Positions 43,235 to 53,496 of a stretch of DNA of 64,000 nt are shown in pieces. Origin of the DNA: an uncultured Candidatus Melainabacteria bacterium (lineage in GTDB: Bacteria; Cyanobacteriota; Vampirovibrionia; Gastranaerophilales; Gastranaerophilaceae); contig CAKVIG010000009.1 in assembly GCA_934754515.1 (NCBI GenBank), positions 1 to 64,000 of the forward strand. The letters are read 5' to 3'. Each line of letters begins with the position of its first letter. Within the stretch, counting starts at the first letter, position 1. The position numbers and the translations under genes are program-made. The notes under the pieces were generated by a model that did not search any database, was not told the DNA's origin, and worked only from the letters and a program-made list of their open reading frames with translations.

Positions 43235-45802
43235 ATGGATAATATTAGAGTTAGTGAATTAGCAAAAGAACTTGGAATGACCAGTAAAGAGGTTATCGAA
43301 AAGTTTAATGAAGTAGAAATTATGGTAAAATCGCACTCTAATACTGTGACTCCGACTCAAATCCGCAAGTTAAAAGAACATTTAGGGCTTTTACCTAAAA
43401 AATCTAATTCTAAGCCAAAAGCTTTTGTTGTAAAAAAAGCTAAAGCACCCGCAAATGAAGTAAAAACTGAAGCGGAGTCAAAAGAAGTTAAAAAGACAGA
43501 AGTTGTTAAAGTTGAGCGTGTAGAAAAAACTAAACCCGTTAGCAGAATTGAAGTTGTAAGAAAAGCTCCTAAAGCTGTTGAAAAAGTAGAAAAGGTTGAA
43601 GAAACAAAAGCTGAAAAAACTGAAATTAAAAAAGCTGAAAAACCTGTAGTAAGAGTTGAAAGAACAAAGATTGAATATCCTAAAAATCAATCAAGAATTG
43701 AAATAGTAAGACGCGCTCCTCAAAAGCCAGTTAAAAAAGAAGGCGAAAAATCAGACAGACCTGAAAGAGGAGAAAGAAAACCGTTTAACAAAGGCGGACA
43801 AGAAAAGAAACTTGTTGAAAGAAGAATTATTCCTCAAGAAATTTATGAAGGAAAAAGCAACGCAGCAGGCGGCAAGAAAAAAGTTGACGGCAAAAAGAAA
43901 GACAAAGATTTCAATTCTAAAAAAGAAGATCAAGAAATGATTTCTTTAGAAAAAGCAGCAGCTCAAAAACACAAGAAGAAATCACACAAAGAAGAAGAAC
44001 TCGCAGAAGTTAAACAAATTGTTGTAAACCAACCGATGACAATTAGCGAATTGGCTGATAAAATCCATAAATCACCTGCTGAAATTGTTAAGTTCTTGAT
44101 GTTCCAAGGTGTTATGGCAACTGTAAACCAACTTATTGATGTTGAAACAATTAAAAAAGTTTGTGCAGAATACGAGCTTGAAGTTCTTGAAGAAGATATT
44201 GAAGCTTTTATGGAAGAAGAGCTTGAAAAAGAACAAAAACAAAAAGCTTTAAGCGAAGTTGATAAAAAATTATTGAAGAAGCGTGCGCCTGTTGTAAGTA
44301 TTATGGGTCACGTTGACCACGGTAAAACTACATTATTGGATAGCATTCGTGCTTCTAAACACAAAATCGTTGCAACAGAAGTCGGTGGTATTACACAATC
44401 TATTGGTGCTTACACTGTTTATCTTGACAATAAACACGAAAAGAAAATTGTGTTTGTTGATACTCCTGGGCACGAAGCGTTCACAGAAATGCGTGCAAGG
44501 GGTGCGAAAGCAACTGATATTGCAATTTTAGTTGTTGCGGCTGATGACGGTATCATGCCTCAAACAATTGAAGCTATTAACCACGCAAAAGCTGCCGAAG
44601 TTCCGATTATCGTAGCTGTTAACAAGTGCGATAAACCCGGTGCAAACCCTGACAGAGTATTACAACAATTGACTGAGCACGGACTTGTTCCTGAAGCTTG
44701 GGGCGGTGAAACAATTACAGTAAATGTTTCAGCTTTGCAAGGTACAGGTATTGACGAATTGTTGGAATACATCTTGCTTGTAGCGGATTTACAAGACCTT
44801 AAGGCTAACCCTAAAGCAGAAGCTTCAGGTGTAGTAATTGAAGCTAACTTAGATAAAGGTAAAGGACCCGTTGCAACACTTCTTGTACAAAACGGTACAT
44901 TAAGAACAGGCAACTGTATCGTAGTTGGTACAGCTTGCGGTAGAGTAAGAGCATTGCTTTCAGACTCCGGCGAAAGAATTGTTAAAGCTGAACCATCAAC
45001 TCCTGTTGAGATTTTAGGTTTAACAGAAGTTCCAAATGCAGGTGATTTCTTTGAAGTAGTTAAGAACGAAAAAGAAATGAAAGCAATTGTTGATAAGCGT
45101 AAAGAAAAAGAACGTAACAAACGTCTTGATGCTATGTTACCTGCTCACATGAGGAGAGAATCGGGCGATGCGGAAGGCGATGTTCCACAATTGAACTTGA
45201 TTATCAAGGCTAACACTCACGGTTCAGCAGAAGCTGTTGCTCAAGCGATTGCTCAGTTTGAATCAAAAGAAATCGTTACTAAGATTATCCACGTTGGTGT
45301 TGGTGATATTTCAGAAGCCGATGTTATGTTGGCGTCAGCTTCAAACGCTCTAATCCTAGGTTTCACAGTTAAAGAAGACTCAAACGCTTTAGCAACTGCT
45401 GAAAGAGAAGGCGTAACTATCAAGAAATACGATATTATTTACCAAATTTTGGAAGATATTGAAAAAACAATGATTTCACTTCTTTCTCCTGAAGTTAAAG
45501 AAGTTGTTACAGGACAAGTTGAAATCAGACAAATCTTCACAATCGGTAAGACTCAAAAGATTGCAGGCTGCTACGTTACAGAAGGTAAGATTAATAGAAA
45601 TAACACCGCAACTATCTATCGTGATGGTAAAGAAATCTTTAAAGGTGCTGTTGATCAGCTTAAGAGATTTAAAGACGACGTTAAAGAAGTTGCTCAAGGT
45701 TTTGAATGTGGTTTATCTTTTGTTAAATTTAATGATATTCAAGAAGGCGATATTGTTAAATTCACAACAGAAGAACAAATAGAACGTTCAGAATTAGAAT
45801 AA
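43235..45802 (+). CDS. infB: Translation initiation factor IF-2
   Basis: IF-2 is the GTPase that brings initiator tRNA to the ribosome. Residues 1-260 form a Lys/Glu-rich, low-complexity N domain starting with an IF2_N module ([21 protein letters not shown]), and a second IF2_N follows near 265-310. The G domain has [12 protein letters not shown] (about 358-369), [16 protein letters not shown] and [13 protein letters not shown]. The C-terminal fMet-tRNA-binding domains are complete. It has 855 residues. SD AAAGGA. A strong terminator follows. Confidence 0.98.
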   Translation: MDNIRVSELAKELGMTSKEVIEKFNEVEIMVKSHSNTVTPTQIRKLKEHLGLLPKKSNSKPKAFVVKKAKAPANEVKTEAESKEVKKTEVVKVERVEKTKPVSRIEVVRKAPKAVEKVEKVEETKAEKTEIKKAEKPVVRVERTKIEYPKNQSRIEIVRRAPQKPVKKEGEKSDRPERGERKPFNKGGQEKKLVERRIIPQEIYEGKSNAAGGKKKVDGKKKDKDFNSKKEDQEMISLEKAAAQKHKKKSHKEEELAEVKQIVVNQPMTISELADKIHKSPAEIVKFLMFQGVMATVNQLIDVETIKKVCAEYELEVLEEDIEAFMEEELEKEQKQKALSEVDKKLLKKRAPVVSIMGHVDHGKTTLLDSIRASKHKIVATEVGGITQSIGAYTVYLDNKHEKKIVFVDTPGHEAFTEMRARGAKATDIAILVVAADDGIMPQTIEAINHAKAAEVPIIVAVNKCDKPGANPDRVLQQLTEHGLVPEAWGGETITVNVSALQGTGIDELLEYILLVADLQDLKANPKAEASGVVIEANLDKGKGPVATLLVQNGTLRTGNCIVVGTACGRVRALLSDSGERIVKAEPSTPVEILGLTEVPNAGDFFEVVKNEKEMKAIVDKRKEKERNKRLDAMLPAHMRRESGDAEGDVPQLNLIIKANTHGSAEAVAQAIAQFESKEIVTKIIHVGVGDISEADVMLASASNALILGFTVKEDSNALATAEREGVTIKKYDIIYQILEDIEKTMISLLSPEVKEVVTGQVEIRQIFTIGKTQKIAGCYVTEGKINRNNTATIYRDGKEIFKGAVDQLKRFKDDVKEVAQGFECGLSFVKFNDIQEGDIVKFTTEEQIERSELE

Positions 45803-45818
45803 AATATTTTAGGTTAAA

Positions 45819-45854
45819 GAAAAAATGTTGCATTGATTTAATGCAACATTTTTT
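45819..45854 (+). terminator. Intrinsic terminator after infB
   Basis: AAAAATGTTGCAT pairs with ATGCAACATTTTT over 13 bp, followed by further T. Confidence 0.9.
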
Positions 45855-45869
45855 CTAATAATTAAAATA

Positions 45870-45901
45870 AAAAAGCATGTCGTACAAAGACATGCTTTTT
45901 T
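45870..45901 (-). terminator. Terminator of the DegT aminotransferase gene
   Basis: AAAAAGCATGTC-GTACAAA-GACATGCTTTTT, symmetric with A/T tracts on both sides, 13 bp past the stop of the leftward aminotransferase gene. It probably works in both directions. Confidence 0.85.
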
Positions 45902-45914
45902 AACATTTTTTCAA

Positions 45915-47033
45915 CTAAGCTAACGCTTTTGATTTTTCGATACAGTCAATCAAAGTTGATGCAACAGTCTTTTGTTCTTCTAATGTTAATTCAGGGAACA
46001 TTGGAAGAGAAATAACCATTTCGGTATCTTTTTCAGTGTTTGGAAGCATTCCCTTAGTCCATCCAAGGTGAGCATGAACTTTTTGTAAATGCAACGGAAC
46101 AGGATAATAAAGCATTGCGCCAATTCCTGCTTCTTGTAACATTTTGTGAATGTTATCTCTGTTAGGAATTTTAACTGTGTATTGGTGATATACACAGTAA
46201 GTATCAGCTAATTCTTTTGGAGTTTGAATATCAGGGCATCCTGCAAATAATTCATTGTAAGTTTTTGCATGACTTCTTCTATCTTTGTTCCATTCATCAA
46301 TGTAATTAAGTTTAATTCTTAAGATTGCTGCTTGAATTTCGTCTAAACGAGAGTTTACGCCGATTTCATCGTGATAATATCTAACAGCACCACCGTGGTT
46401 ACGTAGAGCGATAATTCTATTTCTTAAATTTTCACTGTTTACGGTAATCAAACCACCGTCACCCATACCGCCTAAGTTTTTAGTCGGATAGAAGCTATAG
46501 CATCCGATATCACCGAACGTACCTACTTTTTGTCCTTTATATTCTGCGCCGATTGCTTGGCAACAGTCTTCAATTACATATAAATTATGTCGTTTAGCAA
46601 TGTCCATAATTGCATCCATATCGCAAGGTTGACCATATAAATGCACCGGAATAATTGCTTTTGTTTTTGGTGTAATTCTTTCTTCAATTTTTTTAGGGTC
46701 TATATTGAATGTATCAGGGTCAATATCAGCAAAAACAGGAGTTGCACCTACAATACCGATGGCTTCTGTTGTAGCAACAAATGTAAATGCAGTTGTAATA
46801 ACTTCATCGCCTGCACCTATATCTAGAGCTCTTAGAGCCAAGTGAAGCGCATCTGTACCTGAGTTAAGCGCAACTGTATAGTTGCATCCGATATATTTTG
46901 CTAATTCAACTTCTAAAGCTTTGCAGTTTGGTCCTAAAATATAAGAACCTGAACGTAAAACTTCACAAACAGCTTTTTCAACTTCTGTTCCTATTTTAGC
47001 ATATTGTCTTTTTGAATCTAAAATTGGTATCAT
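45915..47033 (-). CDS. DegT/DnrJ/EryC1/StrS aminotransferase
   Basis: This PLP-dependent sugar aminotransferase acts on nucleotide-linked keto-sugars for LPS, capsule or glycan synthesis. The family pattern is clear: VALNSGTDALHLALRALDIG, PVHLYGQPCDMDAI, IEDCCQAIGA and the PLP lysine in SFYPTKNLGGMGDGG (about residue 187). The 372-residue length is normal. A perfect SD (AGGAGG) precedes the ATG. No sugar pathway genes are adjacent, so the substrate is open. Confidence 0.9.
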   Translation of the reverse strand: MIPILDSKRQYAKIGTEVEKAVCEVLRSGSYILGPNCKALEVELAKYIGCNYTVALNSGTDALHLALRALDIGAGDEVITTAFTFVATTEAIGIVGATPVFADIDPDTFNIDPKKIEERITPKTKAIIPVHLYGQPCDMDAIMDIAKRHNLYVIEDCCQAIGAEYKGQKVGTFGDIGCYSFYPTKNLGGMGDGGLITVNSENLRNRIIALRNHGGAVRYYHDEIGVNSRLDEIQAAILRIKLNYIDEWNKDRRSHAKTYNELFAGCPDIQTPKELADTYCVYHQYTVKIPNRDNIHKMLQEAGIGAMLYYPVPLHLQKVHAHLGWTKGMLPNTEKDTEMVISLPMFPELTLEEQKTVASTLIDCIEKSKALA

Positions 47034-47222
47034 AATATCCTCCTATTCTTTCTCTCTATATATTAATAGTAACACACAAAATTTAAGCCTTTATATAATC
47101 TTAACTCCATATAAAATCATCAAATTAAGATTGAAACATCTTGTAAAATAGAATTAAACATTGTATATTATAGAATATAGTATAAAGTGTTCAGACATTT
47201 ATTTTTTTTTTAGGAGAGTTTA

Positions 47223-48407
47223 ATGAAACAAAATGGTTTTACTTTGGCAGAAATGTTAATGACTTTAGGTATAATCGGAGTTCTTACAGCATTAGTTATA
47301 CCTGCTGTTAATCATTTAAAACCGGATGAAAATAAAACATTATACCTTAAAGTTTATGATACTTTAGCAGATACAGTAAAAAATTTAGCCGCAAATTCTA
47401 AAATTTACCCTGTTTGCGAAAATGAAAATAATATAAATTGTTCATCAAACCCTCTATTAAATACTGAAAGACCTTTAGTAGCACCGCTTAACACTGCTAA
47501 TTATGAAGGAAATGCAAAGTTGTGCAACTTATTAGCTTTTGCACTTGGTGCCGTTAATCCAAATTGTAGTACTAATATATATAACTACTCTAATGACACT
47601 TTCAAAAACAATCTTTCATTTATTACATCCAACGGTATGCAATGGATTGTATCTCAACAAAGAACAATTACACCGGCAAGTAATAGTGCAACTTTTCAGA
47701 CTGATATTTATTTTGACGTAAATGGAAATAAAGGTAACAATTGCATATATAACAATGTCAATTGTACTAAACCTGATATTTTTAAGTTTATGGTAGCATC
47801 AGACGGAACCATTGTTCCTGCAGATCCTATGGGAATAAAGTATATAGCAACAAGAAAATCCTTACAAAAGAAAGATTATGAAATTACGGATGCAACTATA
47901 TTAACAAGCTTAAATCAATATAAAGCCGACACGCTTACTATTGCTTACAGACCTTGTACTGTTGCAGTAGAGCCGGTAACACCGGAAACTCCTCCAATTA
48001 CAGGACCATTATCTAGGTATAACTGTATAAATGCTTACATTTCATCTGACTACGGATATTCAAACAGCTATTGTAATAGCAACGTAACAATGCAAAGAGA
48101 AGAGAACGAACTGGCAACTTATCCGGAAGCTTATGAAGATTGTAATGCAAAAGGCATGAGACTGCCAACTTATTTAGAATTGTCTGTGGCCGGCAACTAC
48201 TTTGAAGCATTAAATTTAAAATCAGGTAATTATTGGGCTTCTTATAAAGGAAGAGATCCTAATGAAAGTTATCAACTTAATTGTTATATGCCAACAGGAA
48301 ATTGCGGTGAACACAATCGCGATGCAAAGCAACGTTATCGCTGCGTTCAAGGCGATTGGCCTACAAAAACAGTATACTCTGACAAAAATATCGATAAGCT
48401 TGAATAA
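47223..48407 (+). CDS. Large pseudopilin with C-terminal DUF1566-like domain
   Basis: The N terminus is a type IV prepilin leader: cleavage after MKQNG, then FTLAEMLMTLGIIGVLTALV as the hydrophobic helix. The remaining 360 residues are much longer than a major pilin. The last 90 residues (AYEDCNAKGMRLPTYLEL, NYWAS, RYRCV) resemble the DUF1566/Lcl C-type-lectin-like domain found in surface proteins. It is therefore probably a minor, tip-located or adhesive pseudopilin. Several Cys could form disulfides. SD AGGAGAG. Confidence 0.85.
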   Translation: MKQNGFTLAEMLMTLGIIGVLTALVIPAVNHLKPDENKTLYLKVYDTLADTVKNLAANSKIYPVCENENNINCSSNPLLNTERPLVAPLNTANYEGNAKLCNLLAFALGAVNPNCSTNIYNYSNDTFKNNLSFITSNGMQWIVSQQRTITPASNSATFQTDIYFDVNGNKGNNCIYNNVNCTKPDIFKFMVASDGTIVPADPMGIKYIATRKSLQKKDYEITDATILTSLNQYKADTLTIAYRPCTVAVEPVTPETPPITGPLSRYNCINAYISSDYGYSNSYCNSNVTMQREENELATYPEAYEDCNAKGMRLPTYLELSVAGNYFEALNLKSGNYWASYKGRDPNESYQLNCYMPTGNCGEHNRDAKQRYRCVQGDWPTKTVYSDKNIDKLE

Positions 48408-48454
48408 CAATAAAACAAGTGCATAAAACTGCAATACAGTTAATTACAAGAAAC

Positions 48455-48490
48455 TTGTTAATACTCACGAATTAAGCTATAATAAAAAGT
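48455..48490 (+). promoter_or_regulatory. Leaderless-type promoter of the PilZ-like gene
   Basis: -35 TTGTTA (48455-48460), 17-bp spacer, -10 TATAAT (48478-48483), seven bases to the ATG, no SD. Confidence 0.55.
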
Positions 48491-49096
48491 ATGGATTTAT
48501 TTAAAATCGGTCAAAATTTAAGTTTATTTATAGAAGATGGAAACAAGCTAGTAGAAATTCGTTCAACAATTTCAGGGCTTTTGGACGATAGGATGGTTGT
48601 TGAATTACCGCCGTATTTCATGCGCTACATTAATTTTTTGCAAGTTGGATGCAAATTAACCGTAAAAGTTTTTTCTAAAATGGGAACGGTTGATTTTAAC
48701 ACCGTTGTTATAGCGTCACCTTTAGAAGATAATTTCTGTATAGAACTTGATTATAATGCAATGAAATTAACACCTTCAGAAGATATTCCAACCGTTGATG
48801 CGATTGAAAAGCTTATAATAAGAGTTGGTGAAGAAAATGAAATAAGTGTTAAAACGTTTGAACTCGCTACCGACCATATAAAATTTTATTGTGACACTAA
48901 ATTAAATGTAGATGATTCGTTCAATTGTGAGTTAATTTTACCAAAAGATTATGGTACAATTAAATTTAAAGCAACCGTTACCGATGCGGATCCTGTTTAT
49001 GACAATGAATTTACTGCAGTATATTCCAACATGACAGAAGATGACAGACAAGCTTTATTATATTATATGTATTTGTATTCAAATAGCACTGATTAA
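48491..49096 (+). CDS. YcgR/PilZ-like protein, degenerate
   Basis: This 201-residue protein has the two-domain layout of YcgR-type c-di-GMP receptors: an N-terminal beta domain (IGQNLSLFIEDG, VELPPYFMRYINFLQVGCKL) and a C-terminal PilZ-like barrel. The PilZ binding motifs RxxxR and D/NxSxxG are not visible (the region reads ELATDHIKFYC), so c-di-GMP binding is doubtful. The TPR gene follows 12 bp on and is likely cotranscribed. Confidence 0.6.
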   Translation: MDLFKIGQNLSLFIEDGNKLVEIRSTISGLLDDRMVVELPPYFMRYINFLQVGCKLTVKVFSKMGTVDFNTVVIASPLEDNFCIELDYNAMKLTPSEDIPTVDAIEKLIIRVGEENEISVKTFELATDHIKFYCDTKLNVDDSFNCELILPKDYGTIKFKATVTDADPVYDNEFTAVYSNMTEDDRQALLYYMYLYSNSTD

Positions 49097-49108
49097 TTAG
49101 GAAAATTT

Positions 49109-50701
49109 ATGAAAGACTTAGCAGAAAATAACGTTAAAAAAGAAAATATTATCAAGAATAAAATGTTCGACCAAATCGAGCGTTGCAGGTTAGATTTACA
49201 AAAAGACCCTACAAATCCTGCACTTCACGTTCGTTTGGGCGATTTATACGTAAAATGGCATTTGGATATTTTTAATGCAGGTCAATACATTGATGAAGCT
49301 ATTACTGAATATCAGCTTGCGATGGAATCTTTAATCGAATCGCATGAAATCTACTATAAGCTTGGTGTTGCATTTTACCACAAAGGCGAATTAGATAAAG
49401 CAATTAACTATTTCACAATGGCCTTAGAAAAGAAGAAAAATTATTATGACGCTTATTACATGCTTGCAGAAACATTTGTAAAAAAAGCTCACTTTACAGA
49501 TGCAATTGATGCGGCTGAAGGTGCTGTTATTTGTTCAAGACTTGGTTCTTCAAGTGCGCACTTTTTGCTATACAAGCTGTATGAAGCATCTTCATTTAAG
49601 AACACAAAAATCAAACTAAAATCTTTGAGTGAAAAGATTCAATCTATTTTGCTTGCTCCGTTTGATAAAAACGCAATTGAAAACATGATTAAAAATGTTT
49701 CTTACATGCGCTTTTTACCTTTATTCTTGAAAGGTTTTTATGCAATTCAAGTTAAAGACTTCGGAAAAGCTATTGAATTATACAAAAATGCTATTGAAAC
49801 GGCACCCGGATTTGCGCCTTTGTATTGCGTTTTAGGTGATATTTACCTTTCAACAGGATATTATGATGATGCTATTACTGAATACAAAATGGCAATTTGG
49901 TTGGATTCATTTAATATTGCTGCATATCGTCATTTGTGTAGAGCTTATGAAGAACAAGGTGACTATAACCAAGCGATTGATATTTATAATAAATTAATCG
50001 CTATGGCACCGAATATTCCTGATTTGTACTCTAATTTAGCAAATATTTATTATATTAAAGGCGAATTTGATTTAGCAATTTCAAATTATCAAACTGCAAT
50101 TACATTGAATCCGAACAGAGCTTGGACAAGTGTTATTGCTCAGACAATGGGATTTGTTTATCAAGAAAACAAATCTGACCCTGATGCTGCTATATCTGCT
50201 TATCAAACAGCTTATGTTTTGACTCCTGAAGATGTCGATATTTACGTAAACTTAGGCAGTGCGTTCTACGATAAAGAAGATTACGCAAATGCGTTGGCGG
50301 TTTATCGTCAAGCTTTAGAATTGCAGCCATACAACGCTAAAATTCATTGCAACTTAGGCTTCTTGTATTGGGGTAAAGGCGATACCGACGAGGCTATCAA
50401 GTCTTATGAATTGGCGATTAAATATAATGACAAATATGATATTGCATACAACAACTTAGGCGTAATTTATTTGGACGATTTAGGTCGTGTTAACAAATCT
50501 ATTGAATTGTTTAGAAAAGCTGTTGATGCTAATCCGAATTATGCATTAGCACACTTCAATTTGGCCAGAGCAATTTCAATTATTGGAGATAAAGTTGAAG
50601 CTGCAAAATTGTATCAAATGGCACAAGATATCAATAAAATTACCCAAGAAATAGACCCTAGAGATATTGCAGATAAAATTAGTGAATTATTTGAGTCTTA
50701 A
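49109..50701 (+). CDS. TPR-repeat protein
   Basis: This 530-residue protein is built almost entirely of about 12 tetratricopeptide repeats (for example APLYCVLGDIYLSTGYYDDA and AKIHCNLGFLYWGKGDTDEA), a scaffold for protein-protein contacts. It has no signal peptide or membrane segment, so it is cytoplasmic. A kinase-like gene lies 48 bp downstream. The role is unknown; pilus assembly or surface regulation is possible from the PilZ-like neighbour. Confidence 0.88.
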   Translation: MKDLAENNVKKENIIKNKMFDQIERCRLDLQKDPTNPALHVRLGDLYVKWHLDIFNAGQYIDEAITEYQLAMESLIESHEIYYKLGVAFYHKGELDKAINYFTMALEKKKNYYDAYYMLAETFVKKAHFTDAIDAAEGAVICSRLGSSSAHFLLYKLYEASSFKNTKIKLKSLSEKIQSILLAPFDKNAIENMIKNVSYMRFLPLFLKGFYAIQVKDFGKAIELYKNAIETAPGFAPLYCVLGDIYLSTGYYDDAITEYKMAIWLDSFNIAAYRHLCRAYEEQGDYNQAIDIYNKLIAMAPNIPDLYSNLANIYYIKGEFDLAISNYQTAITLNPNRAWTSVIAQTMGFVYQENKSDPDAAISAYQTAYVLTPEDVDIYVNLGSAFYDKEDYANALAVYRQALELQPYNAKIHCNLGFLYWGKGDTDEAIKSYELAIKYNDKYDIAYNNLGVIYLDDLGRVNKSIELFRKAVDANPNYALAHFNLARAISIIGDKVEAAKLYQMAQDINKITQEIDPRDIADKISELFES

Positions 50702-50749
50702 TTTTGTCTGTAGTATAATGTTAAAATATCATTCAATTGGAAGAAAAAT

Positions 50750-51634
50750 ATGACAGAAGATGATAAAACGGGAATTTCCCATTTAATAGAGAAGGAATTA
50801 ACTTCCTCTGATAAAATTTTAAAACCTGATTTCAATCAAAAGACAGGTAGAGAACTTCTTGCGTTCTATTTACAATCAAAATTCAAACAAGTATTAGCAT
50901 ACGATAATAAAGCTGCCGAACCGATTTTTGTTGAGGTTCGGTATGATTTTATTCAGAAGTTTTCAAGACGACTTATTCAAAATCCGAATAAAAGAATTAT
51001 GATTGGAATTACGGGCGAATCAGCTTCCGGCAAATCTACTATTTGTCGTGAAATAGAGAATGTTATCAAGCGTTTCAACATGCCTGTAACTATTTTGACG
51101 ACAGACAATTACTTCAATGATATTTCAGAACTTATTAAAAAATACGGAACTTTTGATAATTTGCGTGACAACGGTTATGACGTAGATTCTCCAAACAGTT
51201 TCCAGCTTGATGTTTTGCACGATGATTTGAATAAAATTTCTCAAGGTGAAGATATTTATTCACCTGAATATTTGCTAAACGGAACAGGCGTTTCCGTTCC
51301 AAAGGCTAAATTTGTTCCATCAAACAAAATAGTAGTAGTTGAAGGTATGGCTTCTATGTTTGGTGATAACAAAGATATTTTTGATATCAAGGTTTATGTT
51401 GAAACAGATTTGGAATTAAGAAAAGAACGTTTCTTGACAAGAGCATATACTGAGCGCAATCAGGATTTAGAGAACGCTAAAAAGCACTGGGAATACATAC
51501 TTGGTGCCGGTGAGAAGTACGTTAAGCCTTATAGAAATGAAGCTGATATAATTATTAACGGCGACACTAATTTGGCTTATTTCTCTCAGATTTTAGAATA
51601 TATCCACGCAATTACTAATAATTTTGAGGGATAA
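50750..51634 (+). CDS. Uridine kinase-like P-loop kinase
   Basis: This 294-residue protein has a phosphoribulokinase/uridine-kinase-type core after an N-terminal lead of about 80 residues. The P-loop is GITGESASGKST (about 86-97), followed by TTDNYFNDI, DSPNSFQLDVL and VVVEGMASMF. Later RERFLTRAYTERNQ-like residues (RKERFLTRAY) fit the lid. The substrate is uncertain; uridine/cytidine is the default guess. SD GGAAG. Confidence 0.75.
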   Translation: MTEDDKTGISHLIEKELTSSDKILKPDFNQKTGRELLAFYLQSKFKQVLAYDNKAAEPIFVEVRYDFIQKFSRRLIQNPNKRIMIGITGESASGKSTICREIENVIKRFNMPVTILTTDNYFNDISELIKKYGTFDNLRDNGYDVDSPNSFQLDVLHDDLNKISQGEDIYSPEYLLNGTGVSVPKAKFVPSNKIVVVEGMASMFGDNKDIFDIKVYVETDLELRKERFLTRAYTERNQDLENAKKHWEYILGAGEKYVKPYRNEADIIINGDTNLAYFSQILEYIHAITNNFEG

Positions 51635-51676
51635 TGTCTTTAGATTAGAAATTAAATTAGATTAGGGAATATAAAT

Positions 51677-52162
51677 ATGAGTACAGTACAACCAATCAGT
51701 TTTCAAGGAAAAACTCGCTATCTTTCAGATAACGCTTATAACAATATGAAATTGGTTTTAACCAAGATGAATCATAGCACCGGTTATATAAACGGTGGCA
51801 ACGTATTTTCGACTTCACATCTCACGCGCTTAAAACTGTATGATAATAGTGCAATGTTGTGTGATAGCAGATTTTTACTTAAAGAAGTAAAAGACAATGA
51901 GCAAATGCAAGGCAAAACCTTGATTAGTACACGTAATGCTCAAGTAGAAATTGATAATAAATCAGGTGAAGTTAAAGGACTTGATAAGCCGTTTTTCTCA
52001 ACTTGGACAAAGGTTATTGGTAAAGTTGAACAAGCAATTCAGAGATTTGCCGAGAATTTCGAAAATTCAAAATATGTAAAACGCGGTTATGTTTCGCTAA
52101 TTGGTATGACAAAAGATGGTGAAACCAAGATTAATAACATAATTGAACACATGGAAAAATAG
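51677..52162 (+). CDS. Hypothetical protein with N-terminal ISFQGK motif
   Basis: This 161-residue soluble protein has no recognised domain. It begins MSTVQPISFQGKTRYLSDNA. A short Ile/Val-x-Phe/Tyr-x-Ala/Gly motif at the same distance from the N terminus is seen in three other lineage-type proteins here. The body mixes beta-strand and helix (SLIGMTKDGETKINNII at the end). The start follows a weak GGGA. Confidence 0.65.
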   Translation: MSTVQPISFQGKTRYLSDNAYNNMKLVLTKMNHSTGYINGGNVFSTSHLTRLKLYDNSAMLCDSRFLLKEVKDNEQMQGKTLISTRNAQVEIDNKSGEVKGLDKPFFSTWTKVIGKVEQAIQRFAENFENSKYVKRGYVSLIGMTKDGETKINNIIEHMEK

Positions 52163-52164
52163 AT

Positions 52165-52376
52165 AGGTAGGGTTGGACAATTTTTATCCAATACGACAAA
52201 TGGATTAACGTTAATGGTGCAAAAAATTGCACCCTACAATTGACAAAGAAGTATATGTTCAATTTTGAACGTAATTTATTCAAGAAACGTAGGGTGCAAT
52301 TTTTTGCACCATTAAAATTCTTTGCATTATCCCCCAAAACGTAAGGTAAAAAAGCAGAACGGTTCCCACCTTTTTA
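52165..52376. repeat. Palindromic repeats between the 161-residue gene and bioF
   Basis: No gene is seen here. GGTGCAA-AAAA-TTGCACC (52216-52233) and GGTGCAATTTTTTGCACC (52303-52320) are short perfect palindromes placed in opposite orientation with flanking GTAGGG/CCCTAC. At about 52340-52376 lies a worn relative of the prfA terminator sequence (GGTTCCCACCTTTTT). Confidence 0.65.
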
Positions 52377-52377
52377 A

Positions 52378-53496
52378 TTATCTAACTATATCCAAAACTC
52401 TTGCAAAATCTTCCAATTTGCAATCTGCTGTTAAAGATATTCTTAATCTTGAAGTTCCTTCGGGTACAGTAGGCGGACGGATTGCAGGAATATAATACCC
52501 TTCTGCACGTAGTTTTTCTGAGATTTTAACCGTATCATCATTACTTCCGATAACTATTGGTATAATGTGTGTTGCAGAAACGGTTTCAATACCTCTATCC
52601 TGCATTAATTTGTGGACTTCAGCGGTTAATTTGTTTAACTTATTTTTCTGTTCAACCAAATATTCTCTTTTTTCTGTCAAAAGCCAGTTTGACCAAGCAA
52701 TATTTAATGGAGGAATAGAGGTTGAAAATATAAATGAACGTGCTTTGTTTATTAAATATGATATAACCGTTTCAGAAGATACGCAGAATGCGCCAAATGA
52801 GCCTACTGCTTTTCCGAAGGTTGCTGTAATTATATCAACATCTTTCAAATATGAAGCCCCTGCTAATGTATCACCGTATGCGCAAAATGCGTGTGCTTCA
52901 TCAATCATCAACAAACAATCGTATTTATTTTTAAGTTCAACAAGTTTATCAATATTTGCAACATCTCCATCCATACTGAACACTGATTCTGAAACAATTA
53001 TAGCTTTTTTGTAATCTTTGCGTTTTGCTTTCAAAAGCTTTTCCAAATTATCGTAATCAAAGTGTTTGTATCTGAAAAAATCACCCTGTGCAAGCTGCAT
53101 ACCATCAATAATACTTGCGTGGTTTAATTTGTCAGAAAAAACAACATCGCCACGACCTGCCAGCGCAGAAATAACGCCCAAATTACATTGATAACCTGTA
53201 TTAAAAATCAATGCTGCTTCTTTATTAAAAATTTGCGCAACCGTTTTTTCTAAAGCTTTATATTCAGGTGATGAGCCTGTCAAAAGCCTTGCAGAAGCCG
53301 TTGAAAGCTGATAAAAATGATTGTTTAGAAACTCTTTTTCAAGCTCAATTTTTGTACTGATTCCCAAATAGTCGTTAGAAGCAAAATTAATATATTCTTT
53401 ACCATCTATAACAATTTTACCGTCTGATTTCGATTCTATATTGGGAATAGTTCGCAACTGTCCTTTATTTTTTAGAATTTCCAATTCGTTTATCAT
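52378..53496 (-). CDS. bioF: Alpha-oxoamine synthase (BioF/KBL family)
   Basis: This PLP enzyme condenses an amino acid with an acyl-CoA. 8-Amino-7-oxononanoate synthase (biotin) is most likely; 2-amino-3-ketobutyrate CoA ligase is the alternative. Motifs are NFASNDYLGIST, LLTGSSPEYKALE, DEAHAFCAYG and the PLP lysine in ATFGKAVGSFGAF (about residue 228). The 372-residue length suits BioF. No other bio genes are adjacent. Its start overlaps the ctpA 3' end by 32 bases. Confidence 0.82.
   Translation of the reverse strand: MINELEILKNKGQLRTIPNIESKSDGKIVIDGKEYINFASNDYLGISTKIELEKEFLNNHFYQLSTASARLLTGSSPEYKALEKTVAQIFNKEAALIFNTGYQCNLGVISALAGRGDVVFSDKLNHASIIDGMQLAQGDFFRYKHFDYDNLEKLLKAKRKDYKKAIIVSESVFSMDGDVANIDKLVELKNKYDCLLMIDEAHAFCAYGDTLAGASYLKDVDIITATFGKAVGSFGAFCVSSETVISYLINKARSFIFSTSIPPLNIAWSNWLLTEKREYLVEQKNKLNKLTAEVHKLMQDRGIETVSATHIIPIVIGSNDDTVKISEKLRAEGYYIPAIRPPTVPEGTSRLRISLTADCKLEDFARVLDIVR

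Noticed and set aside
44560..45120. Long open frame on the minus strand inside infB (186 codons)
   Set aside because: It lies opposite the conserved IF-2 GTPase region, has no SD or family resemblance, and its composition reflects the infB codons.
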